Source: Gnetum montanum
Taxonomy: Eukaryota > Streptophyta > Gnetopsida > Gnetales > Gnetaceae
Direction: 5' to 3'
Length of the DNA stretch: 64,000 nucleotides
NCBI GenBank assembly: GCA_015680685.1
Contig: MNCI01036180.1
Coordinates: 1-64,000 of the forward strand
The notes under the pieces were generated by a model. It saw only the letters and a list, made by a program, of their open reading frames with translations, was not told the DNA's origin and searched no databases. The position numbers and the translations under genes were made by a program. Positions 10,351 through 22,574 of the stretch are shown piece after piece; within the stretch, counting starts at the first letter, position 1, and the number at the start of each line of letters is the position of its first letter.

Positions 10351-12540
10351 TTGAGAGTCACCAGCGGCGCAGCATGAGCAATGCGTTGATGTGACGGCGA
10401 AATTTTTCATCACACAAGTCCTCGCATTGCGACAAATAAAATGGTGGAAAGGATCTCTCAACTTGCCAGATAAAATTGTAGAAAGGCTCTCAAGTTGTGG
10501 AATTTGTATTTCCTAGCACCAGAAAGTTTACTTTGCATAAATACTTTGGAATAATGTCCTAAGGTTCCATGAAAGGCCACTGAATGTGCTCATCACCAAC
10601 TGAAACAGCGTGGGTGGATTTTAGTGCATTGACGTGATGACCGTTTTGACGTGGAATAGATAAAGCAATGAGAAAAGCAACCAATCAAGTCATAGATTAT
10701 GCGAGACAAAATTTTCCCTGTGTGGAATCATATGCTAGCAACTACTTCTTTCTCTGCAACTACTGCAGAATACTACATGTGCATGAACCCTACTCTCCAT
10801 TCTCCACTGCAAAAATCTCAACTCTTCTCACTCTTACGCTTTTTGGCAATTTTGCTTTGTTGCAATACCTCTAGACTATTACATATCCAACAAGACATAA
10901 AAGTAAAGGAAAGCGAAGAAGTGTGATCCGTGTAAATTTTCAAGAAATTCTTTGGAGAAACAAACGAGTGTGAACAGTGTAAATTGCTCGAAAATTTCTT
11001 AGAGATGTAAACAAATGTGAGAAGTGTAAACGCACACAATGCTGTTTGACATTTTCAGCAGGCAATTAATTCTGTACATTATGGTTTGATTTAATGTATT
11101 CCAAGGAGGCTGATTGCTGACCATGGCATAAATTTTGACGCGGTACATTTCCATTTTTTGTTGCGCTAATTTGTTTCTCCTTGCTTTGTTTGTTGTTTTT
11201 CCCTTTCTCACTCTTGCTTTGGTAACTTAACCCCTACTCACAATGCGAATTCAGTTGATTTGTACAGCCCACCGATGTTGTTTTGTTCTGTAGTTGCTTT
11301 ATTAATACAAGTACTGTCCCACTTTAAAAAGGAAACTAGCATTGATTGGTCTAGCCCCAATGCTTATGTGTTTTCTATGTTGCTGCTCTAGTGACAACCT
11401 TTACTCACATTTTTTTTCTCTCTGCTCGATTTATTTTTTCTCCACATTTAGTTTTACCTTGTATTCAAAAACTCGGATCATTCTGCCCATACTCAATCCC
11501 CCTTGTATTTATTTCTCTACTATTGCGTTGCTTATCATCACAGTTATAAAAAGAGACAACTATCAAACTCACAATCTCTTTTTTAAAAAAAATTACTGTG
11601 TTTGACATCATTATAATCAAGCTTTATTATGTGTAATTTAAAGCCAAACATGCTTAAAAGAGAGCTGAAATGGGAGAGAGGTCCTAGGGTAGGGCAAAGG
11701 TTCTTCTGGTTCCTCCCTATGGTTCAAGGACCATGGAACAATCTAATGTGCCCTTGAGTGGCACTTAAGTGTTAGAAAATCTATTCTAACTTGGCAGTAC
11801 CAAGCTAGCACTATGACTTTCTCCTATTTCTTCCATTCTTAGTCCTCTTTATATTTATCCAATGATCACAAGTATGTACGCAACCAAGATTGGATAGTTT
11901 TGGTGTGGTGCCTTGACAAACCTTATCTTAGATCATGAGGGGTCTAAGGGTGAGGCATCCCTTGTAGATACATTGACTCCTCTTTCATCAATGATGTTTA
12001 TAGAGTTCCCTCCAATCTCCAAAGAAAGATATATCAAGATATTTAAGGCTTCGCACCTTCAAAGTAGATTGGATGAAGAGGAACGCATTAAATCTAATGA
12101 AGAATGATCTCATTCTTTTCTATCAACTAATTTTTTACCATTTTGAATGTCATCATTTGTAACTATACATTTTCAATTACGCAAGTTTGTACATTGATCA
12201 TTTTTGCTATATTACAACATGTTTATGATCATTTAATAAAGCATTCCATGGTCTTATAATATTTCTATCTCTTGAAAGTGAGAGCATAAATTCGGCTGAA
12301 GGTGAGAGCATACACTTTTTCATGGAATTTTTTTTTCAAAAAGGCCATCCTTAGGAAAAATAAGGTACAAAACTCTTGTTCTTCGTCCAGAAGGCATGAA
12401 AATTTGGGTTTTTAAATCTTGTTCTTCATCCAGAAGTCGTGAAATTTTTTACTCAAAGAACTTTTTACTTGTAATCTTATAAGATTCTATCGGCCAATTT
12501 ATAGATATATATTATAAATATATATAACTAAGCTAGTTAT
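10351..12540. other. Mostly unassigned DNA with small tandem repeats
   Basis: Contains a two-copy ~37 bp duplication around 10434-10502 (GATAAAAT, GTAGAAAGG, CTCTCAA) and a ~48 bp unit repeated about 2.3 times at 10920-11035 (GTGTGA, GTGTAAATT, GAAA, TTCTT). The 64-codon frame at 11913-12107 has a hydrophilic, charged C-terminus but no family signature. Confidence 0.4.
10920..11035. repeat. ~48 bp tandem repeat
   Basis: Two full degenerate units and a partial third, each with GTGTGA(A/T), a short spacer, GTGTAAA, then a TC/GAAA-TTCTT stretch. No known function. Confidence 0.45.
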
Positions 12541-13086
12541 GATCAATGGAATTTATCATACAAGATGCAACGGAATCTAGTCATAAGCTTTGACGATAAC
12601 ATCAAGTAGATTGCCAAGAACACTCACGTATATTGTTGCATTCAATAAATATAAAATAGATTATAATACATATGATACAATAAAAAGCCCATGTTGCCAT
12701 AGTATGGAATAAAGAAAATATTTATAATTTTTTATTTTATGATTTTCACAGATTTTATAAGTATAAAAAATAAAATAAAAATAAAAACACATGCATCACA
12801 ATCCCTCACACAATACTCTTGTCGCGATCCCTTATAGGACAGGTGCAACATCACTACAAAAAGCAATAAATGATTCTTCATGATAACTTTGATGGCCCAA
12901 CACCATGCTACATAGTTTTGAACTCCTTGGATAAGGAAAAAATCATCACAAGTTTTTGAAACAAAAATTAACTAAATATTTTTATTATTTTAATATTTAA
13001 GTCATCAAATGTAAAACAAGGGAGAACCATGAGCTTTATTTACTATGCAAACACTAGACTTTGTATTGACAAAATGCTTCTAAGAC
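12541..13086 (+). repeat. Dispersed direct repeat, copy B
   Basis: Same-orientation match to 803-1362. It starts TGATCAATGGAATTTATCAT and ends near GCAAACACTAGACTT. Differences from copy A are mostly transitions and short A/T indels, indicating an old duplication. Confidence 0.6.
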
Positions 13087-13484
13087 ACGATACACACAAA
13101 CCAAATACCCCCTTAAGAGTATCTCCGCATTATCACTATGATCAAATGCCTTGACACCCTTAAGTTTCGGTTTCTTGTGTTGTTTCTGCATTTTGTTGTG
13201 TTTGGTCACTGGATAGGGTTATGGCCTTTAGCTATTCTTTCTTTTGTTTCTTTTTTCTTATTTTAATATTATTTTGTATCTAGGTTACTTTGCAGGTTTA
13301 TAGGGTTTGTTTTGGCACTACTACTAAGGGCATGTAGTAGGGGGAATTTTGGTCTTCAGGGGTGCCTCCTTAGCTCTGTGGTCCCTAGGGATGGTTTCTA
13401 CCTTTCATTTATTTGTAAATATTTTTTTTTCATTGTGAGAATATACTTTTTCCTAAAAGGTTTTTTTTTTTTTTTTAAGAAAGT

Positions 13485-14170
13485 TTCATATGGAAGTCAT
13501 TATATGAAATTTTCAATAAAAGAAAACAAATCCACAAAACAAATCAAGGTTGAAAATTTAGATTGTATAAATTTCAATGGCAATTTTATTTGAAATTGTT
13601 AAACAAAAAACATTAGTTTGTGCATGCTATAAAGACCTAATTTTCTTCGTATTCATCAAATTAAAAATTGCAGAATCCCCAAATTTATGAGATTGCAAAA
13701 ATTTGTAAAACATGGCAATAAAAATGAAAAATTCATATCATTCTCATATCATAGCAATTTTCATATAGAAGTCATTATATGATATTTCTAAAAAAATCTA
13801 CAAAATAAATAGATGCTTAAAAATTAGATCATACAAATTTCAACAGTAATTTTTTTCGTTTCATATTATTAAAGTAAAACCCCAATTTCTTCAAAATCAT
13901 CAAATCAAAAATTGCAAAATCACAAAATTCCCAAAAATATTTCTTTGAAAATTTTGACAAAAAAGCCCCTATATATTCTTCTAACCCTAATGATCTAAAA
14001 AGTAATTCTCCAAAATTTTCAATAACAAATTCATTTGGAATCATTAAATGGAAAACGTCATTTTGCGAATACTGCAAAATCACAATTTTCTTTCAAATCA
14101 TCAAATTAGAGAAATTGCAAAACCAAAAGAGTTTCCAAATTAATTCTTAGAGAAACTGTAAAACAGATTT
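13485..14170. repeat. Degenerate ~265 bp tandem repeat
   Basis: At least two units and a partial third: about 13485-13745, 13746-14030 and 14031-14170. Each starts with ATATGGAAGTCATTATATGA or a variant and runs through TACAAATTTCAA, then CATCAAAT, then AATTGCAAAA. No coding potential is seen; the small minus-strand frame within it is A/T-rich noise. Confidence 0.55.
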
Positions 14171-16974
14171 GAATCCCATTCATAAGAAGTGATTGTCTGC
14201 AACATGACAAACTTGCAGCAAAATGTAGGGAGAAGATCTTAATGCACAGTGTGAAAGAATTGCAAAGTTTGAAGTAGATATGTGAACTACAAGGGAATAT
14301 GTAGTATATTTTATTATGATTTAGTTTTTACATTTTTCTTTATGAAGGTATATGATAGTTTGTTGGAACATTACAAATTGGTATTTATGTTTCCATTGTA
14401 CAAGATCATTTAATCTATAATAGGCTTCAAACAATGGTTCTAAATAAAAAATATATAGGTTTCAACAACTTTAAACAAGCAATAGGACATTATATTCCCA
14501 CATTGAGGGTCATCCAACTTAAAGAATTCAATCACCATCCAACTATGAGTTAGGTTATCTTTAGATTCTGAATTACATAAACAAGGCTTGGATCAACCAT
14601 AATTTTTGGACTACACCTTAATATACCCCCAAGATAGGTGACGAGGGATCATATTTGAGGTGGGTACACACTTAAAAATGGTACTTGCATCATTCTAAAC
14701 CATTGAGTATTGTGCAACTCAACACAATTGGGTCCAATGCCTTAGGATATTAAGCCGAAGTAAGCATATGTACTAGTAGAGTTGGATAGTGGTACTTATC
14801 TCCACATCCAAGGTAGAGTATATGCAAAATAAATAAACAATGTGACCCATCAATTCAAGGTATGGGGATGAATATATTATTATTAAAATGATTAGGTAAT
14901 GATTCCTAGAAATACTACCTGCTTCACACAATACACAATAATCAAATGCATCATCTACCTAATTACTAGTTATAAGTTTAGGTGAATTGCCTATCCTAAG
15001 GCCCAAAGGGCTTCTAATCATAATTCATGTGGGTTAATTTTATGGAAAGAAAATACATGATCACACATATATTTTCTTTCTCTTCTTTTACAAAAATGAA
15101 AAAATATAATTACTGATAAGTAAATCGAGTTAGTATATTGAAGAAAAAATAAATAAACAATAGTTACTTTACATTATAGGTAAATCTAACTATGAAAAAA
15201 TGTACAAAACATTCATGTAATGAAAGACTTACTCTAAGGAGACTTCTAGGCTTCCAAGATGCAATAATTCCATCATACAAATGAAGTAACTATGCATCTC
15301 ATTTGTATTTTAAATATCATATACTAACTAGCTCACATCATACAATGAAGAGAGTTACAATAGTTAAGATTTATTTTTCATGGGAGAATTAGCCAATGCT
15401 TTCCTCCATTTTTAGGCATTCAAGTAAATAAAGTCTGAAAGTAAGGGCTATGATTTTAGTAATCATATCTATGTTTAACGGATATGAAGAGCCTAAAAAT
15501 AAATCTAAAATTATAATCCACACAATTCATTGAAGTTAGGATTTAACAAGGTTTTTTTTTTTTGTTTTTTATTTTTATTTTTTTTCTCTCAATCTAAGGT
15601 ATCTTTCAAGCTTTGCAATATAAATAATTATGAGATAGGATCTTAGGAAATATATTATCAACCATAAAAATAATGATGATGATGATAGTAACAATCCCAA
15701 TTTTTCATGGTAAAATAGAGAGTAGATAGTTTCTAAATTATTTTTAGAAAGGAGAGAATTAGAAGCAGATTCTATGTGTTATGGTTGACATTTCCATTTT
15801 TACCATTAACTAAGAAATCAAAAATAGTAAATTCTAGATAATAATAAAAGAAAAGAAAGAAAGAAAGTCTCTATACTAGGGCTAGGCATTGTTGAATAAT
15901 CAAAATTCTAATTTTTTGGAGCAGAAAACAAACAAAATCCCATATGCTCATGTGCAATATGCAAAGGAGAAACAACAATAAAATCTAATATGCTCTAAGT
16001 TTGAACATCATTATATATTAACATGGTTCCAAATTTTTACATCTTCAATAATAAATTTTTGAGCCTCTCATGTTTTCAGATTGAGAGAAATGTAGGCTTG
16101 AAAAAAGGACCATTAACAATAATTTTGTACACAGCAACTCTCTTAAAAACACTCAAAACTAACCCAGAAATGATCAACAAAACAAAATATGCATACTTAA
16201 CAAAAAACCCCAAAAATCCTTAATATGCCTAGATTATTTTTAATTTTAAAATAAGTACTCAATGGACCCTTTGGCCATCTAGCTATAATACACCAAGTCT
16301 TTCCAACCTTATAGTCTCTTGTAGCTCAGATAAGAAAAACACCAAGGTTGGATAAAATGGTGGGGCCTAATGCCATCAAGCACCTCCAAGAACTAAGCCC
16401 TTGTAGCCCACACAATAGATCACCAACCTTGGATAGAATTATGGGGGTATTTTCTTTTCAAAAAATGATGACAAAAATATGAAATACTAAATGTGCATGA
16501 CACAAAGAAAATGCTACCTCATAAGTCCAAAACATGCATGCCAAAAATCAGATCCAAGACATATGAAAAACTCCATACATGACTCACAACTCAAAAGAAA
16601 TCCCACATGCCCTCATAAAATAATCTTCACTTTTCTAAGCCAATACAACTTCAAACACATACTAAAAATTTTGTACAATAAGGGTTTGAAATATACACTA
16701 TTCAAGTTAAACTTGATCAATTTTCAAATGGAGAAGATACCTCAAGTTCAAGTTGTTTTCTTGCTAGTAGCCTCAAGAAATCAACTTCAAACTACAAGTT
16801 CAAGATGTTGCTAAACACCTTTCACAAAATTAGAGAAAACTATCTCTTAAATCAGCCAAATAGTTTCCAAAATCTAGTTACAAAAGTCTCCAAAAGTAGT
16901 AGCAAAATCAACCTCCCAAGAGCCTACAAGAATACTCAAGACAACCTAAAATATGACTAAAAAAAAGGAAGGAA
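14171..16974. other. Unassigned AT-rich DNA with microsatellites
   Basis: Holds a GAT/ATG run near 15670 and an AAAG-type run near 15845-15870. Short open frames at 16023 and 16491 are Lys/Asn/Ser-rich and match nothing I know. The last part borders a minus-strand copia LTR fragment. Confidence 0.45.
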
Positions 16975-17260
16975 CTAAATATTGTTAACTTAGATGGAAG
17001 GAAATGAATAAGTTCCCCCAAATTAAAACTCATTTAGACAAAGCACACACACCAAATTTAACATAGTTCCCCAACTTGGGAAATCCATATTTGGATGGTA
17101 GTTCACAAGCACACCTCTAGACTTTGTTGCTCTCAAATGTGGTTTGAAGGGTACCACACCCTGTACATGCTCTAAGCTTTGCTCCGAAGTGATTCGACAC
17201 AACAAATCCACTCAACCCTACAAGGTCCTGATAAGCTTAGAATCTAGTTTCTAGGATCCC
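16975..17260 (-). repeat. 3' part of a minus-strand copia LTR, cut by insertion
   Basis: Reverse-complement match to the last ~300 bp of the LTRs at 17261-18296 and 22575-23652. Shared blocks include ACAGGGTGTGG, then CAACAAAGTCTAGAGGTGTG, CCCAAGTTG and ACTTATTCAT. It stops abruptly at 17260, where the plus-strand element begins, and the remainder of the same LTR resumes at 23653. Confidence 0.7.
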
Positions 17261-18296
17261 ACTATGGACCTTTTGATTTTTGTATGTCAAAACATTAAGA
17301 TAAATGGAAAACACATTCATTTGTATGTGTGTGTATTGTTGTGCTTGTAGGACAAGAACTTAGATTAAGCAAGGTTATGGATAAGGAATGAAAGAAAGAA
17401 AGTGAAGTAAGACATCTCTAGGAAGTAGTAGATGTGTTGATAAAATTAGAGTGAAATTTGACAAAGGCATCTTTAGAAACAAAAAGAGGTATTTTTCAGA
17501 TAAAGGCATCTTTCATAAGGCAAATACATCTTTATAGAATGTAGACCAAGTTTAGAAAGACATCTTCAAAAAGATAAATATGTCTTCTAGGGTGGAGACT
17601 TTAGAAAGACATCTTTTGGAAAACAAAGACACCTTCTTGGTATTGAAGACAAATTCAAAGAGACATCTCAAACATGAGAGAGATATCTCCCATGACTATT
17701 ATTAACCATTAGTTAGCCATTGCATGAGTTTCAAGATGGATTTAGAAAGAATGTAGCTATAAGAATACTTCATGTGCATTGGAAAATCTGCAAGGCTTGT
17801 TGTATTCATTGTACAATTATTCATAATCATTGAATACTCTATTGCTCCTTGTTATTTTATCATTTTAGCATTGTAAAGTGTGTTGTACCTAATTGTACAA
17901 GGATTAGCAAACTAAGTTTCAATTATCCCTTGTAATTCTTGTTCTTTTTTCCCTACGAGGTTAATGTGCTTGAGCTTGTTGGGATCCTAAGGAATTGAGC
18001 TATTGGTTCCACAGGACAACACTCTAGTGCGAAGCTAAAGATTCTAAAGTTTTTGCAAGCATTAAAATCACATTTCCAAGCACTTCGAAGCAGGTCTTGA
18101 AGACTATATAGGGTGTGGATCCTCCAACCACATTTTAAAAGAAACAAAGTCTAGAGATGTGCTTATGATCTACCCTTCAAGTGTAGAGTACCCAAGTTGT
18201 GAACCATGTAAATCCATGTGTGCGCTCTTTTTTTAAAGGTTCTATTTGGGGAGCTTATTCATCCCCTCCCCCTCCTTCTAAGTTCTAGGATCCACA
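17261..18296 (+). repeat. 5' LTR of plus copia-type element
   Basis: Starts ACTATGGAC and ends CTAGGATCCACA, both shared with the 3' LTR. It has no TG...CA start, so the termini are non-canonical or eroded. The first ~450 bp contains many degenerate AGACATCTT / AAGACATCT motifs. The 3' part has the conserved AGGGTGTGGATCC block. Confidence 0.7.
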
Positions 18297-18298
18297 AG

Positions 18299-18310
18299 TG
18301 GTATCAAGCT
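18299..18310 (+). other. Primer binding site (initiator-Met tRNA type)
   Basis: TGGTATCAAGCT begins two bases after the LTR end. The common copia PBS begins TGGTATCAGAGC, so this is a decayed match. It primes minus-strand DNA synthesis. Confidence 0.65.
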
Positions 18311-18349
18311 TGGTATTCTTTATTTCATCATTAAATTCAACAGTGAACA

Positions 18350-19640
18350 ATGGAAGGGATATCTTACACAATTCCACCGATGTTCAATGGATTTAACTTT
18401 GCCTATTGGAAACACAGAATGCAAGGGTTCTTAAAATCCATGGATTTTGAAGTTTGGGAGTCAATCTTGGAAGGCTACGCTCCACCCATCAATAGCACCA
18501 CTGACATCATCAAGCCTCACAACAAATGATCTCAAGAGGAAAAGGATAAGTTCATGTTTAATTCAAAAGCAAAAAATTGTTTATTTTGTACATTGAATAA
18601 ATCTAAATTTAATAGGATAGCAAAATGTCAAATGGCCAAAGAAATTTGTCAAACTTTAGAAGCCACTTATGAAGGAACATATATTGGTAAGAAATTGAAA
18701 TTTTTAGTTTTCAAAGTGAATATGATAAACCCAAGATGAGAGAATATGAGAAAATTAAGGATTATTTTTCTAGGGCTAATGATGCAATCAGAGGAACAAG
18801 AAAGGATCTTCTTCAAAGCAATGTAATTATTAAGATCATCATGACTCTTCAACCTAAGCTTATATCTAAAGTCATGACCATGGAAGAAATTAGAGACTCC
18901 TCAACTTTAAAATTTGAAGAGCTTCAAAGTGCTCTCATCGCATTTAAAATGAATCTCATACATAAACGACCTATTCAAGAAAGACCCATTGGCTTAAAGA
19001 CTACTTCGAAGGAGAAGGAACTTACTAAGCATGATGAGGGCAGTGAAGAGGAGATTTCCTTTCTCACAAGGAAGCTACAATGACTAATTGCTAGGAAGAA
19101 CAAAGGGGCATATCCATAAATATTCAATCAACCTAAAGGTAAAGAAAGAGATAACTTTTTCAACTATAACTTAGATTTTTCTTCTATAGAATGTTGGATG
19201 TGTGGAGGTAGAGGTCATATGACCTGTGAATATCCTAGTAGCTTCAAGTTGTAATACAAGAAAAAATCTATTGAAGAACTTCTATATAAGTTAGGATGAT
19301 AAGAAACAAAGTGAAGAAGAAGTGGAGGAAGTTACAAAAAATTCTCAACTCATCTACATGGCCCTCGCTGATGGTGATTCATCAAATGATGAACTAAATG
19401 ACAATGAGAGGTTTGATTTAATACGTAAAGAACTTTTGAATTTTTAAAATATTTGTACTAAGTTAAATAAACAAGTTAAGTGTACAGAACATGAAATATC
19501 CTTGTTAAATTTTACTATTTTTGATCTTGATAAACAACTCTTAGATCTAAGGCCTGAGAATGAGAAGTTAACCTTATCTTTAAAACTTGCCATAGTGGGG
19601 GTTGTGGATGTCAAACTAATAAATGAATGCTTAATGAAAT
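18350..19640 (+). pseudogene. Copia-type gag pseudogene (UBN2-like)
   Basis: Begins MEGISYTIPPMFNGFNFAYW and keeps the copia gag pattern: W..RM..FL, FEVWE, an EEKDKF block, then AKNCLFCTLNKSKFNRI, AKEICQTLEATYEGT, and the later TMEEIRDSSTLKFEELQSAL. A zinc knuckle CWMCGGRGHMTCEY follows at about 19197, in which the last Cys of CX2CX4HX4C has become Tyr. A second knuckle-like CYFCNKIGHKQWE lies near 19860 and also lacks its last Cys. There are several in-frame stops (after KPHNK, after the 19083 frame end, and later) and a frame change. Gag packages element RNA; this copy is dead. The same protein order is seen in the minus-strand gag at 26436-28102. Confidence 0.8.
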
Positions 19641-20539
19641 GAAAGGAGTTTATTCAAATAGTACTAGGACAAGGAAGAAGTCCATCGGACAAAAGTGGAC
19701 TTGGATGTTGCCATCAAGAAGAGGAACCTAAAAAACCTTCATCCCACCAAAATAAACCTCCAAGAAATAAGGACACTACATCAAGGGAAGCTCTTATCTA
19801 ATAAAAAACTCCTTGAAGGTTTGGTTCTTCTAGTATTTTTTTCAATATGAGAATTACATGTTATTTTTGCAATAAGATTGGGCATAAACAATGGGAGTGA
19901 AATTTAATGTTTTATCACATGAGTACATGGACATCTCACAAGACTCCTCAGTTTTATCAAAATTCACTAAGAAAGGGTTTCATGTAGGATCACAAAGAAG
20001 ATTGGAAGTTAACTCAACAAAACAACATTGTTAAAAAGGAATGGAGAATTAAATGATAGGACCAAAAGCATTAGGATACCTTCACCAACAAATTTATAAT
20101 AGGAAGTAATGCTCTAGATATTTAGGAAGTTTGACTCAAAGGAGATTCCTCAAAATAAGAAATCCATTCACTAGCTCTTTGAATTTATCTTCTTCTAACA
20201 TCATGACAAGTAGGAAAAGGTAAGCTTTCCATTATGTTCTCAAGGTTTATTAAAGACTATAGAGCAATAGCAACCTTCCAAAATCTCATCCTACTTTTTG
20301 ACAAAAGACATATTTCCATAGTTAAAGACATCTCTGCATGGATGTTTTGAAATAACAAAGATGTCTCTCTAATTTTTTTGTCATCACGGGGAAGATGTCT
20401 TCTGTAAATGAAAGAAATCTACTGTATTTTTAACATTCAAAAAATACATCTCGATTTTTGTTCAAAGCCCTCATTTACTTGTAGCTATAAAAGATAAAAC
20501 TCCATTTTTGTCATATTCTTCCACATATACCCCACAGAG

Positions 20540-22112
20540 ATGACTATGGCTCCATCATTCATTGTGATTTTGATAGAGATGACCCACAAGAAGGTTGCTA
20601 CATCCAGAAATCCACCCAAGGAATGTGCAAGAGGAAGTTCTAACAATGTGTAGCCTTCATACATGCCCTAGTTTTGTAGTACACATACTCAACATAGGTT
20701 TGAAACTACAAGGACCACTACCATTGTTTCTAAGTATTCTCTTAATTTCCCACTACATAGAAAACAAGCTCTATTGGATTATCTCAAGCTTATGAAGTGG
20801 ACATCTTTTATTTTATGAATTTTCTTGTTCATAAAGTGTTAATTCATGAATTCTATTATAATATTGTCATTTCTACTGCTACTGTGAGAGCATTCACATC
20901 CACTTTTGGTGGGATTCTTGTTGAAGTCTCTCCTAAATTGTAAATGCACTTCTAGATATTTCTAGTTTATAAGTCTTTAGGATTACCATAGAGTCTATCC
21001 ATGACATTTAGACCAATGGTATAATTCCAATAGCTCATGATGAATTTTGTAACGTTTTATTTGAGAGAGATATGACATTTGATAGAGGTCATATTCACTT
21101 ATTATTTTGTATAACATACTAGTGAAAGGAGATAGTTACAGTTATTTGCTACCACCCTAAGTTTTTTTATTGTATTTCTTACTTACAAGATTACCATTGG
21201 ATCTAGGACATACTTTATTGAGATATTTTGAGTCTCTATACCAATGAGAGAATCCTTGGACACCCCTACCTCATCAACTTATTGATCTGCTAGAAAGGTG
21301 TACCTATCCTAGAGTAGAGTTGTGTTTGCTTAAAGACAAGCAAAGTCTTAGTGAATACGCTAAGAAGAGGAGTTCTTCTCATATAGTAGATGTAGAAACC
21401 AACACCAGACCTCTGAAGCAAAAGAAGGAAGCCTATCCACAATTAAGAAGATTGAAATCCTCCAAATCTTAGATCAATTATTCTCTAATGAGATTATTTT
21501 GATCCTTTGTCCAAGCCATTAGAAAGCTTGGGAGGAACCTTTCTTACTTGCGTAAGAGTTTGGCTAAAGGTGGGATTCCTCCTCCCTTCAATGGACAAGT
21601 ATTTGAGAAGGTCACCACTCCTCCTATCTCTAATAGCAAGGAGGATGATCTTATTTCTTCATGCCATTCTTTGGTAGTAGGCTTCTCATGCACTTATGAC
21701 TTAGGGATGAAGTTAGATTCTGAGCTAGAGACATTCCCAACTAGTGTTCAAGGGGAGCACCATGCTTCTACACAGTAGCCAGAGCACCATTTTCCAATCC
21801 CTCCTACCTCCATTGCTCCATATCATGCTAATGCTCCTAGCTTTTTTGAGAAATGAGCTATGGAGAGCATCTTTGGGATCATGTCCTAATGGGTTCTAGT
21901 TTAGTAGTCACTAGCTCCACCAGCTTTTTCTCAATTTCAATTGAAGATTCATTCTAGATAGGCTTCAGTGCAATTGGTTAAGTCCTCTAATGAGGACACT
22001 TAGAACTCTAGCCATTTGAGCACCAACAATGATGTTGATGAGGAGGAGACTGATCGTTCATCTTAAGTAGTAGTGGATTCTAAGTCTAAGGATGATATTG
22101 AGGTAAGTGATT
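20540..22112 (+). pseudogene. Second reading frame of the copia-type element, unknown product
   Basis: A decayed reading frame of about 520 codons, starting MTMAPSFIVILIEMTHKK, lies where pol would be expected. The readable pieces are a hydrophobic middle, LPHQLIDLLERCTYPRVEL, DKQSLSEYAKKRSSSHIVDV, a Pro/Ser-rich part (GGIPPPFNGQVFEKVTTPPI) and an acidic tail (DVDEEETDRSS). No integrase or RT motif is present. The order 'hydrophobic block, LI.LL.R.., charged tail' loosely resembles the plant transposon-associated protein family discussed for 32380-35260, but this is a weak inference. It ends about 460 bp before the PPT. Many stops and frame breaks make it non-functional. Confidence 0.35.
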
Positions 22113-22561
22113 GAGGCCTTGGTAGGTTTTTTGTTCTCTCCTTTTGGTGATCAAAAAGGATGTGACATTTTTTGGCCTTCACATATGTAACTTTTGGACT
22201 TTGCACATATGTGATTAATCTGTGGTTAGTTGTACTCCTAGATGCTTTTGGATAGTTTGATGTAAAATAGTTTGTGGATAGTTATGAATGGATGGTATGT
22301 TTTCCAATTATCTCTATGTGATCTATTGCTTTTCCTTATGCTTTTTACCTATTCCTCCATGCTTATCCTTATCCCCAGCTACCATAGGAATTTCTATGTC
22401 TTTATGCTTTTTACAGAATAACTTTTATGATGATTTTTTTTATATATATCTACTGGTTTGACCTTTTTGGTTATGTCAAAAAAGGACAAGAAGTATTGTG
22501 CATTATTATTGGGTAGTAATTGGGACAAGGCTAACCCATTTTCTTAAGTTTTGGATATTAC

Positions 22562-22574
22562 CAAAAAGGGGGAG
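22562..22574 (+). other. Polypurine tract of the copia-type element
   Basis: CAAAAAGGGGGAG lies directly before the 3' LTR start. It is the RNase H-resistant primer for plus-strand synthesis, and its form is typical of plant copia elements. Confidence 0.65.

Noticed and set aside
11342-11605. 87-codon frame with a Cys-rich, hydrophobic start
   Set aside because: The composition follows local T-rich sequence. No signal peptide pattern with a mature domain and no homology could be recognised.
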